Source: Mycolicibacterium rhodesiae (GTDB taxonomy: Bacteria > Actinomycetota > Actinomycetes > Mycobacteriales > Mycobacteriaceae). Taken from it: a stretch of 64,000 bases of DNA. Below the pieces are notes generated by a model, which saw only the letters and a list, made by a program, of their open reading frames with translations, ran no database searches and had not been told where the DNA came from. This document shows, piece by piece, positions 44,489-52,091 of the stretch (positions are counted from its first letter, which is position 1; every line of letters starts with the position of its first letter). The DNA lies in contig NZ_MVIH01000005.1 of assembly GCF_002086695.1 (NCBI RefSeq), forward strand, positions 366,939 to 430,938, in the 5' to 3' direction. A program made the position numbers and the translations under genes.

Positions 44489-45348
44489 GCGCACGCGAGA
44501 CCTTCGGCGGCGGGGTCGCCGTCATCACCGGTGCCGGCGCGGGAATCGGTGCGGGCCTGGCTCGTCAGGCCAGCCGGCTGGGCATGACTGTGGTCCTGGC
44601 CGACGTCGACGCCGCAGCAGTGGCGGCGCTGCGCGAAGAACTCACCGCGGCAGGTGGATCGGCAGTCGACATGGTCTGCGACGTGCGCGACGCCGACGCG
44701 GTCGAAGAGTTGGCCGAGGCTGTCTACCGCGACGTCGGGGATGTGCGTCTGCTGGTGAACAACGCCGGTGTCGAACAGTTCGGCTATTTGTGGGATACCC
44801 CCGTCGCCAACTGGCAGCGCGTCGTCGACATCAACATCAGTGGCGTCTTCCACGGGATTCGGGCGTTTCTACCCAGGATGATGGCCACCGACGCGCCCGC
44901 GTGGGTGTGGAATCTGTCCTCGATCGGCGGCGTCGCCGTGGTTCCGTTGCAGGCGCCGTACATCATGAGTAAGCATGCCGTGCTGGCGCTGACCGAGTGC
45001 CTGCACCTCGAGGTCCAGTCCGCTGGGCACGATCACCATGTGCACGTGCAGGCAGTCCTGCCAGGTGCGGTGGTATCCAACATCTTTGAGTCGGCAGGCG
45101 GCGTGAACTCCGGTGACGCCGGTGCCGCCGAGGCCCAGCGAACCGCCATGCTGGACATCAAAGCCGAAGCCATGGATCCGATCGCGGCCGCCGAAGTGGT
45201 GTTCGATCAGGCCGTCGAAGGCCGGTTCTATCTGCTCACCCAGCCTGATTACGTCGGGTCTGCGATGGCGGAGCGGGCCCGCGTCCTGACCAACCAGGAG
45301 ACGCCTCGGTTGCGTACCCAACGCCGATTCGACCCCGCCCAGAACTGA
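44485..45348 (+). CDS. Short-chain dehydrogenase/reductase
   Basis: 287 aa from GTG 44485. TGAGAGIGAGLARQASRLG cofactor motif, NNAG near residue 95, catalytic SSIGG...YIMSKHA. Resembles the long-tailed SDRs of mycobacterial catabolic loci. Probably oxidises or reduces the alcohol/ketone formed by the preceding NTF2-like enzyme. Confidence 0.87.
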   Translation: MSARETFGGGVAVITGAGAGIGAGLARQASRLGMTVVLADVDAAAVAALREELTAAGGSAVDMVCDVRDADAVEELAEAVYRDVGDVRLLVNNAGVEQFGYLWDTPVANWQRVVDINISGVFHGIRAFLPRMMATDAPAWVWNLSSIGGVAVVPLQAPYIMSKHAVLALTECLHLEVQSAGHDHHVHVQAVLPGAVVSNIFESAGGVNSGDAGAAEAQRTAMLDIKAEAMDPIAAAEVVFDQAVEGRFYLLTQPDYVGSAMAERARVLTNQETPRLRTQRRFDPAQN

Positions 45349-45349
45349 C

Positions 45350-46387
45350 ATGCTCCCCCAACTCGATCCAGACGCCGCCGACCGCGTCGCCTCTCTCGGT
45401 GAGCTGCCCCCGATGCGCATCCGGGGACTGACCGCAGTGCGGTCCGGCCTCGAATCCGCGCCGCTGCCCGATATGCCGCCAATGGCGGGCATCGACGATC
45501 TGACGGCTTCGGGTCCGGCAGGACCGATCCCGCTTCGGCTCTACCGGCCCACCACCGAGCCCTTCCCACCCGTGCTCGTCTACCTGCACGGCGGCGGCTT
45601 GGTGATGGGAAGCAACCACTCGTTCGAACCGCTGGCACGCGAGCTGGCCCATGCCAGCGGCGCAGCCGTGGTATCGGTCGACTACCGATTGGCACCCGAG
45701 TCTCCGCCACCGGCACAATTCGACGACGCCTACGCCGCCACCGAATGGGTTGCGGCGCAAGCCGATACCCTAGGCCTGGACGCGGGCCGGCTCGCGGTGG
45801 TCGGCGACAGTGCGGGCGGATCGCTGGCCGCCGCCGTCGCACTGGCGGCGCGGGATCACGGCGGCCCCAGGATTGCCGTGCAGGTGTTGCTCTATCCGGG
45901 CCTGGACAGGGACATGGGCACGACGTCGATCACCTCGATGCCGGATGCGCCGATGCTGCGCCACGACGACATCCTGTACATGCACGAGTTGGTCGACCAG
46001 GGAACCGGGGTGCCGCGGGAGCCTTACCAAATCCCGGCCTATGCACGCGATCTGCGCGACTTGCCGGCAGCCATCGTGGTTACCGGGGAGTGCGACCCGA
46101 TCCGGGATTGGGGCGAACGCTACGCGTGCCGGCTGCGTGACGCCGGCGTGCAGACGACACTCACTCGTTACCCGGGCGTGTACCACGGCTTCCTGATGCG
46201 GTCTGATGCCACCGCGCGGGGCCGTCTGGCGATCGCGGAGATCGGTGCCCTGCTGCGCGCGAAATTCCGCCATCTCGGCACCGAAAGCGGATCTCCCGAT
46301 CACCGGACGTTCGTCAGATCGTCCAACTCGACAACCACCACAATCGAATGCCTCACCACCGAAGGAGATCATCATGCTGACGGATGA
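45350..46387 (+). CDS. Alpha/beta hydrolase, hormone-sensitive-lipase family
   Basis: 345 aa. HGGGLVMG near 75-82, nucleophile GDSAGGS, Asp in GECDPIRDWG, His in VYHGF. A C-terminal tail (about 30 residues after AKFRHLG) overlaps the next gene by 14 nt and looks non-conserved. Likely hydrolyses esters or lactones; similar in type to the hydrolase at 30662 but not a recent copy. Confidence 0.88.
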   Translation: MLPQLDPDAADRVASLGELPPMRIRGLTAVRSGLESAPLPDMPPMAGIDDLTASGPAGPIPLRLYRPTTEPFPPVLVYLHGGGLVMGSNHSFEPLARELAHASGAAVVSVDYRLAPESPPPAQFDDAYAATEWVAAQADTLGLDAGRLAVVGDSAGGSLAAAVALAARDHGGPRIAVQVLLYPGLDRDMGTTSITSMPDAPMLRHDDILYMHELVDQGTGVPREPYQIPAYARDLRDLPAAIVVTGECDPIRDWGERYACRLRDAGVQTTLTRYPGVYHGFLMRSDATARGRLAIAEIGALLRAKFRHLGTESGSPDHRTFVRSSNSTTTTIECLTTEGDHHADG

Positions 46388-47450
46388 GCAGCGTCAGGAA
46401 CTGTCCGACATCCTGCGTCCGGTGGCACCGCCCCGTGAGCTCACCGACATCTACACCGCCGATCAACGACGGCGGCTACTCGATGTCGTCCATGACGAGG
46501 GGCCGTGGAAGCTCATCATCGCCCAGCACTTCGCTTCCGCCGACGAACTGATGGCGACCATGAGCGGCGCGTTCCCTGAGGGTTTCACGCCCTCGTTGGA
46601 CCTGTTCCTGACTCCGACCTTCCGCGGATACCTGGCCAATTACGGGACCGTCCTCTACCCCGAGCTGCACGACTGCTTCTACAACGCCGACTTCATCGGG
46701 CACGCCAAGAGCTACTGGAACGCGCAGTACGCGAAGCCAGAAATGATGCTGTTCAACATCAACGGGCCGTGCGCCAACCGCGACCCCGGCCACCTGGATT
46801 CGCCGAGCTTCCGCGGCGTGCGTCACGAGAACGCCCCGACCTGGCTGTGCAGCGTGATGGGAAAGTCCGGGCTGTTCACCGACTACCTGATCAAGATGGC
46901 CCAGGTCATCACCTGGTTCTCCCTCGACGAAGGATCCGGGTTCACCTACTGGCCCGACGGCCCGCTCAAGGCTCCCGCCCGCGTCCTGCCCCCGATCAAC
47001 AACCGCGGAGTGGTTGTGCAGAACGAGATGATGGTGCACCGCGGTGAGGCCAATGGCCCACTGGATCAACAGGTTCCGGCCGGATTGGCATTCGACACTG
47101 TCTTCGCCGGGGACCCCACCGACCGCGATCAATGGCTGCTGAAGAACGGCGAGGATGTCATCGCCCGGCACCACACCGACGACCTGAGGTTCCTGGTGCA
47201 CTGGTCGGCCGAAGTGTTCTCCGACTTCGACGAACTGAAGAAGAACATGGACGGCACCGACGACATCACGATCGAACGCGCGATCGGCATGATGGTCGAT
47301 GACCTCAAAGGCAAGGGCATCACACTCGATGTGCCGAGCGAGCCGTTGCACGATCCGCAGTTCATTGCGGCCCTCAACTCCGCATACGATCTCGGCGGAC
47401 CGACGAGCTACCCGGACGAGGCACCCATCAGCGCATTCCAATTCGCCTGA
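46374..47450 (+). CDS. Hypothetical protein with a possible Fe(II)/2-oxoglutarate dioxygenase signature
   Basis: 358 aa from ATG 46374 (GAAGGAG 6 nt upstream). No family recognised with certainty. A His-x-Asp (H140-L-D142) followed by H222-R223 80 residues later resembles the facial triad and adjacent residue of PhyH-type dioxygenases, with a long stretch between. No signal peptide. Operon context (SDR, esterase, SDR) favours an oxidoreductase. The triad assignment is a pattern match only. Confidence 0.5.
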   Translation: MLTDEQRQELSDILRPVAPPRELTDIYTADQRRRLLDVVHDEGPWKLIIAQHFASADELMATMSGAFPEGFTPSLDLFLTPTFRGYLANYGTVLYPELHDCFYNADFIGHAKSYWNAQYAKPEMMLFNINGPCANRDPGHLDSPSFRGVRHENAPTWLCSVMGKSGLFTDYLIKMAQVITWFSLDEGSGFTYWPDGPLKAPARVLPPINNRGVVVQNEMMVHRGEANGPLDQQVPAGLAFDTVFAGDPTDRDQWLLKNGEDVIARHHTDDLRFLVHWSAEVFSDFDELKKNMDGTDDITIERAIGMMVDDLKGKGITLDVPSEPLHDPQFIAALNSAYDLGGPTSYPDEAPISAFQFA

Positions 47451-47485
47451 GCAGTAAAGGGCCTAAGCAGCAAAAGGACAGTGAG

Positions 47486-48268
47486 ATGGATCGGTTCTCA
47501 GAGCGGCGCGCGATTGTCACCGGCGCCGGATCGGGTATCGGCGCCGCCACCGTAGCCCGCTTGCTCGACGAGGGTGCCGCGGTCGCGGCGTTCGACATCT
47601 CCGCGGCCGGCCTCGCGGCGACTACCGCCGCCGCCGAGGATGCAGGCACGGCCAAGCGCCTCACCACTGCCGTCGTCGACATCTCGGTCGAAGACGACGT
47701 CGTCGCCGCGGTGGATGCGGCGGTGACGGAGATGGGCGGTCTGGAGGCGTTGATCAACGTCGCTGCCATTCAGTCCTGTTCACATACCCACGAAACCAGT
47801 TTGGACGAGTGGAACCGCACACTGGCGGTCAACCTCACCGGAACGTTCCTCATGACCCGGCAGGCACTGCCCGCCCTGCTGAAGTCGGGCCGTGGTGTCG
47901 TCGTGAACTTCACCTCCACCGCCGCGACCTTCGCTCACCCGTACATGGCGGCATACGCGGCGAGCAAGGGCGGGATACTCAGTTTCACGCACTCGCTGGC
48001 GTTGGAATACGCGAAACAGGGTTTGCGCGCGGTCAACATCCAACCGGGCGGTGTGTCCACGACGTTGGCCAACAGCACCTTGGACAAAATGCCCGAAGGA
48101 TACGACCTCGGCCTATGGGCCAAACAGACTCCACTGCTTCACGGCAACGATAGCGAGATCCTTGGTGATCCCAGCGCTGTCGCGTCGGTGGTCGCTATGG
48201 TTGCCTCTGATGACGGTGCCTTCATCACCGGCACCGAGATCCGCCTGGACGGCGGCGCGCACGCCTAG
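47486..48268 (+). CDS. Short-chain dehydrogenase/reductase
   Basis: 260 aa. TGAGSGIGAATVARLLDEGA motif, catalytic STAAT...YAASKGG, C-terminal GTEIRLDGGAHA. Classical SDR length. Probably acts on the same intermediate as the flanking NTF2-like and dioxygenase-like proteins. Confidence 0.9.
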   Translation: MDRFSERRAIVTGAGSGIGAATVARLLDEGAAVAAFDISAAGLAATTAAAEDAGTAKRLTTAVVDISVEDDVVAAVDAAVTEMGGLEALINVAAIQSCSHTHETSLDEWNRTLAVNLTGTFLMTRQALPALLKSGRGVVVNFTSTAATFAHPYMAAYAASKGGILSFTHSLALEYAKQGLRAVNIQPGGVSTTLANSTLDKMPEGYDLGLWAKQTPLLHGNDSEILGDPSAVASVVAMVASDDGAFITGTEIRLDGGAHA

Positions 48269-48287
48269 CTGAGAGAGGACCGTCGGC

Positions 48288-48740
48288 ATGGATTCAGATG
48301 CTCTGACGCTCCTGCTCGACGAACGCGCCATCGAACGCGCGCTGATCCTCTTCGCACGAGCAATGGACGAACGGGACTGGGCTGCGATGGAGCGCATCCT
48401 TTCCGAGGATGCCGAGGGCGATTTCGGCACGGGGCGGGTGACTGGGCGCTCCGCTGTCATCGGCCTCGTCCGCGGTTACTTGGACCACTGCGGAGTCACC
48501 CAGCACCTGCTCGGCAATGTCGTGATCGATGTCTCGGGTGACCGGGCCACCAGCCGGGCCTACATCCGCGACGTTCACCTGGACTCGACCAACGATCCAG
48601 CGACGCGGATGTACACCCTCGGCGACTACCGCGACGCCTGGCGGCGGACCGCCGATGGATCATGGCAGCTGATCGAGCGGGTGAAGATCAATCGCGGTTT
48701 CGTCGGCACTCTTGAGGTGTTCGACGAGAGACCGCGTTGA
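48288..48740 (+). CDS. NTF2/SnoaL-like protein
   Basis: 150 aa. N-terminal helix with ALILFARAMDERDWAAMERILSED is the SnoaL-like_4 signature; C-terminal sheet YRDAWRRTADGSWQLIERV. No recognisable catalytic residue can be assigned. Together with the one at 44003 it brackets the operon. Confidence 0.75.
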   Translation: MDSDALTLLLDERAIERALILFARAMDERDWAAMERILSEDAEGDFGTGRVTGRSAVIGLVRGYLDHCGVTQHLLGNVVIDVSGDRATSRAYIRDVHLDSTNDPATRMYTLGDYRDAWRRTADGSWQLIERVKINRGFVGTLEVFDERPR

Positions 48741-48758
48741 ACTCGCGCCTCGGTCAAC

Positions 48759-49691
48759 TCATTTCGACACCGTCACATCCATGAGCGGAATGCGCTGCAT
48801 GGCAGTCGCGCGCGGATCCGGTGCGGCCGCCGCTGCGGCGTGGTTTTCTTCCCCGCGGGTGTAGGTCCACACACAGAAGGGTTCGCCCTGTGCGAACGTG
48901 AAATCCTTGGGCGGCAGGTTGATCGCCAGTTTGCAGCCCGGGAAGAACGGTGCGGAGATGCGCTGCTCGAAGGTGCAGTTCATCCATGCCCGCGCCGGCG
49001 GATAGAGGCCCTCGTCGGTGTACTTCTGCAGCACCTCACAGCGGCGCATGTTCAGCACCACGTGGTCCGGGTTGTAGACGATGTACTCGCCGCCGTATCC
49101 GAGGGTGCCGTCGATACTCAAGACCGCCAGCTTGAGGAAGTCCACGACGTGGACGGGCTCGATCTTGAAGACCTTCGCCAGCTTCGGGTACTGGTAGTCG
49201 ATGATCAGCTGGTACATGTCCGGCAGACCCAACCAGACTTCTTCTTCGGGGATGATCTTGGTCCACTGGTCGATGAAGTAGTTGTGTCCCTTGAGGTATT
49301 GGTCCCAATACGTCTTGATCAGCCGAATCAAGGCCGGCTTGGTCAGGTCCTCGGTCTGCACGTCGAACGGAATAGCCTGGTACTGAGCGTCTTTCCAATC
49401 CCAACCCGGAGGGGCGATGAACCGGCCCATCGGCATGACCTGTCGCATCCCCGCTCTGGAGACCTCGGCCGCGACATCCATGGCCGCGTTGATACCCACC
49501 TTCTCCGAGTAGATCTTCACGTGCGCGTAGGGCATGAAGTTCAAGACGTCTTCGAACACGCGGGCCAATCCGACGAGGAAGTCGCGAGAGAAGTCGCCGA
49601 TGTTGCCGACTTTGCCCATGAAGTCATGGGTGTAGTCGTCGTAGTTCAGATCATCGGCGGTGGTGTCGGGTTCTGCGGCAGCGGTTGACAC
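48759..49691 (-). CDS. Conserved hypothetical protein, family not recognised
   Basis: 310 aa from GTG 49691, strongly supported by AGGAGG 5 nt upstream. Soluble, with Trp/Tyr-rich middle (residues 95-170), a CEVLQ and a MNCTF cysteine near 220-245, and a tail with six alanines. Transcribed divergently from the TetR regulator over a long palindromic operator, so it is probably the TetR target. Function unknown; it lies within the steroid-like catabolic gene set. Confidence 0.6.
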   Translation of the reverse strand: MSTAAAEPDTTADDLNYDDYTHDFMGKVGNIGDFSRDFLVGLARVFEDVLNFMPYAHVKIYSEKVGINAAMDVAAEVSRAGMRQVMPMGRFIAPPGWDWKDAQYQAIPFDVQTEDLTKPALIRLIKTYWDQYLKGHNYFIDQWTKIIPEEEVWLGLPDMYQLIIDYQYPKLAKVFKIEPVHVVDFLKLAVLSIDGTLGYGGEYIVYNPDHVVLNMRRCEVLQKYTDEGLYPPARAWMNCTFEQRISAPFFPGCKLAINLPPKDFTFAQGEPFCVWTYTRGEENHAAAAAAPDPRATAMQRIPLMDVTVSK

Positions 49692-49725
49692 TGGATCCTC
49701 CTAAGAGCAGTCGACTCAAGGCATA

Positions 49726-49756
49726 GTCAGATTCAGCCTGTGTGGCAGAATCTGAC
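49726..49756. promoter_or_regulatory. 31-bp palindromic operator in the TetR/hypothetical divergent region
   Basis: Perfect 9-bp arms GTCAGATTC and GAATCTGAC (49726-49734, 49748-49756), with inner GCC/GGC repeats around a TGTGT centre: 12 of 15 base pairs match across the dyad. It sits 35 nt from the minus-strand start. A TACGCT box at 49760-49765 could be the -10 of the TetR promoter. Size and location fit a TetR-family operator. Confidence 0.65.
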
Positions 49757-49796
49757 AGGTACGCTATCGGCGGTGTAACGCGCGTCACCGCGCGAT

Positions 49797-49811
49797 TCCC
49801 GGTCAGCGGGA
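49797..49811 (-). promoter_or_regulatory. Candidate regulon operator, TetR upstream region
   Basis: Plus TCCCGGTCAGCGGGA, minus TCCCGCTGACCGGGA; perfect 5-bp arms and 14 of 15 identical to the site at 25980. Lies 80 nt upstream of the preferred TetR start. Confidence 0.6.
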
Positions 49812-49890
49812 GACCCGCGGCGAGGAGCGGCCAAGCACCGAGTTCACCGCCATTACGATGAATCAGCTGGTCAGACAAGGGGGTGACAGC

Positions 49891-50493
49891 ATGGCGGTGA
49901 CAGCTAAGCCGGCCACACTGACGGAGCGGCGCGCGGAGGAATTGCGGCTCGAAGTCGCCATGGCGGCACGGGAGATCTTCCTTGCCGACGGGTCCTTTTC
50001 CGCCACTGTCGAGCGAATCTGCGAAGCCGTGGGCATCGCGCCTCGGACGTTCCACCGTCACTTCCCCGTCAAGGAAGACGTCGTCCTGCCGCTGTTCGGC
50101 AAGTTCGGCAGCCTGAGCATCCACGTGCTGGCCGACGCAGAACCAGACGGTGACCCCGTCGACGTATTGGTTCGCGCCTTCGGCAGCGAAGTCCCCAAAC
50201 GCGGTCAATTCGAAGTCGACCGGGCGTTCATGGCGCTGGTGCTCGGCGACCCCCAGTACCGGCTGCGGTGGCTGGATTGGGGTCAAGACCTCGCCACGCC
50301 GATCACCAATTTTCTCGAGGCTCGGTTCGACCTCGGAACCGACTCCTTTGCACGAGAGCTACCCGCTCAGTTGATAATTCAGGCATGCAGGCACGCTTAT
50401 GTGCACTGGGTCGAACACGGCGATTTCGCCAGCCTGCAATCCGCGTTACGTGTCGCGATGGAGATGATCGTCGGATCGCTTGACGCAAAATAG
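49891..50493 (+). CDS. TetR/AcrR family transcriptional regulator
   Basis: 200 aa from ATG 49891 (AAGGGGG SD); the upstream ATG 49858 would add 11 residues. HTH with SATVERICEAVGIAPRTFHRHFPVKEDVV near residues 35-63. Ligand-binding C-terminal helices are diverged, as usual. Located beside a long palindrome and divergent from the unknown 310-aa gene; probably represses it and itself. Confidence 0.88.
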   Translation: MAVTAKPATLTERRAEELRLEVAMAAREIFLADGSFSATVERICEAVGIAPRTFHRHFPVKEDVVLPLFGKFGSLSIHVLADAEPDGDPVDVLVRAFGSEVPKRGQFEVDRAFMALVLGDPQYRLRWLDWGQDLATPITNFLEARFDLGTDSFARELPAQLIIQACRHAYVHWVEHGDFASLQSALRVAMEMIVGSLDAK

Positions 50494-50525
50494 CGCGAGA
50501 ACGTGCCAGGCTCAGATCAGAGGGC

Positions 50526-50807
50526 TCAGAGGGCGGTGTCGAGAACGGGAACCGTCCCCGCCTTGACGGCATCGACGATCGAACCGTTCAGCGCCGAGCA
50601 CGCCAGGAAGAGACCACCCCTTCCGTTCGCCGCCAATTGCGATGCACTGCAGCGCTCTTCACATCGACTCAAGGCCGACGCGGTCCACTGCACACTGGTC
50701 TGATTCCAACTGCTCTTTCGGACCTCGACGCCGGCGCCACAACGCCCACACGTCACCGGAACCATCGGCGCGTCATCGAGCCGAATGTCTGGGCGGACCG
50801 TCATCAT
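50526..50807 (-). CDS. Small cysteine-rich protein coupled to the KshA-like oxygenase
   Basis: 93 aa from ATG 50807, ATGA overlap with the KshA stop. Five cysteines (20, 23, 49, 53, 70) include CGRC and CEERC pairs, suggesting a zinc- or iron-binding knuckle. No membrane helix or signal peptide. Translational coupling to the Rieske oxygenase implies a role with that enzyme, for example assembly, redox or regulation. I recognise no characterised family. Confidence 0.6.
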   Translation of the reverse strand: MMTVRPDIRLDDAPMVPVTCGRCGAGVEVRKSSWNQTSVQWTASALSRCEERCSASQLAANGRGGLFLACSALNGSIVDAVKAGTVPVLDTAL

Positions 50808-51952
50808 CCCCCCACTGACCCGGATGCCGCCTTGTGGGTGGCCAGGTTGGCCTCCACTTCCTTCATCCATGCCGCGGTGGGTTGCGTGGTGTCGAGCTCG
50901 AACTCGAAGCGGTCCACCATGTCCGGCGTGACGTCGGCGACGTCGACATAGAATTGCTCGTACCACCGCCGCAGCTGGTATACCGGCCCGTCCTCTTCCA
51001 CCAGCAACGGATTGTCGATCCGGGTCTTGTTGCGCCAGATCTCGACATCCTGCTCGAAGCCCATCTTCACGAAATCCCCGAGACCGATCGCCGTCTGCAT
51101 GGCAAGGTCGTCGGGAAGCTCGGGCGACTTCTTGACGATGATTCCGTACTGCAGGACAAAGGAATTCGCGTCGATCGGATAGTGGCAGTTGATCAGAACC
51201 GTATGGTGGTCGACATTTGTGTAGTGGTAGGTCAGATCGTCGATCATGAACGCCGGCCCGTGGTAGGACGCGACCGATGTCGTCCCCAACATCTGAGTCT
51301 CACCGGGCTCGCCGATATCCGGACGGCCCGCGCTGTTCATGTACTGCGTCGCGACGTGGCCTTCGAAGATGTTCTTGAAGTGCGTGGGCAACGATCCGTG
51401 AATGTAGAAGAAGTGCGCCATGTCGACGACGTTGTCGATGATCTCCCGGCAGTTCGTGTTCACCACGGTGGTGTACCAATGCCAGTCGGTCCAGTCGTCG
51501 CTGCCGGCACCTTCGATGCGAGGGATCGTCACATCGGCCGGCGGCGCTTTGCGTTCCGGGTCATTCCAGACGAACAGCATGCCGTCCTGCTGCAGCGTCG
51601 GCCAGGAAGCGGTGCGCGCCAATCGCGGGGTGCGCTTGCTGTAGGGCACCGACTTACACCGGCCGTCTCCTCCCCACCGCCAGTCATGGAAGGGGCAGGC
51701 GATCTCGTTGCCCTTGACTGTTCCCTGCGACAAGTCACCACCCATGTGCCGGCAGTAACCGTCGAGCACGTTGATGGCGCCGTCCTGGCTTCGGAACACC
51801 ACGAGCTTCTGGCCGAAGGCGTTGATCTGGTGCGGCTTGCCGTCGACGAAGTCGCGGATCAGCCCCAGACAGTGCCATCCGCGGGCAAACCGGGTGGGTA
51901 CCGATCCAGCCTCGATCACGCGAACGTCGTCGGCCTCGGCATGCGTCGTCAT
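50804..51952 (-). CDS. kshA: Rieske [2Fe-2S] oxygenase, 3-ketosteroid 9-alpha-hydroxylase (KshA) type
   Basis: 382 aa from ATG 51952, which puts the Rieske ligands at Cys67, His69, Cys86, His89, as in M. tuberculosis KshA. Iron site NVVDMAH...H gives His180 and His185. Long blocks (RHMGGDLSQGTVKGNEIACPFHDWRWGGDGRCK and VYQLRRWYEQFYVDVADV) match KshA closely. Hydroxylates C9 of a 3-keto-steroid-like ring, needing a reductase (the KshB-like protein at 24883 is a candidate). It is divergent from kstD. ATG 51970 is an alternative start. Confidence 0.9.
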   Translation of the reverse strand: MTTHAEADDVRVIEAGSVPTRFARGWHCLGLIRDFVDGKPHQINAFGQKLVVFRSQDGAINVLDGYCRHMGGDLSQGTVKGNEIACPFHDWRWGGDGRCKSVPYSKRTPRLARTASWPTLQQDGMLFVWNDPERKAPPADVTIPRIEGAGSDDWTDWHWYTTVVNTNCREIIDNVVDMAHFFYIHGSLPTHFKNIFEGHVATQYMNSAGRPDIGEPGETQMLGTTSVASYHGPAFMIDDLTYHYTNVDHHTVLINCHYPIDANSFVLQYGIIVKKSPELPDDLAMQTAIGLGDFVKMGFEQDVEIWRNKTRIDNPLLVEEDGPVYQLRRWYEQFYVDVADVTPDMVDRFEFELDTTQPTAAWMKEVEANLATHKAASGSVGG

Positions 51953-52032
51953 CTTGCGTCCGTCCTTCATCGATGGATCCGCGGGCTGATGTCCCCATTC
52001 AACTTGGCAGAAACGCGGTGCGAAGGTCTGCG

Positions 52033-52047
52033 TTCCGCTCAAAGGGA
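52033..52047 (+). promoter_or_regulatory. Candidate regulon operator, kshA/kstD divergent promoter
   Basis: TTCCGCTCAAAGGGA between the starts at 51952 and 52092; core CCGCTCA intact. It overlaps the right arm (52030-52036) of a weak inverted repeat, GAAACGC-N13-GCGTTCC (52010-52036). Confidence 0.5.
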
Positions 52048-52077
52048 GGCGTGATTCAGATTTTCCGGTTGCCGACC

Positions 52078-52083
52078 TATCGT
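52078..52083 (+). promoter_or_regulatory. -10 box (TATCGT) for leaderless kstD
   Basis: TATCGT precedes the GTG start (52092) by 8 nt, so kstD is probably leaderless. Confidence 0.45.
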
Positions 52084-52091
52084 CGACAATT

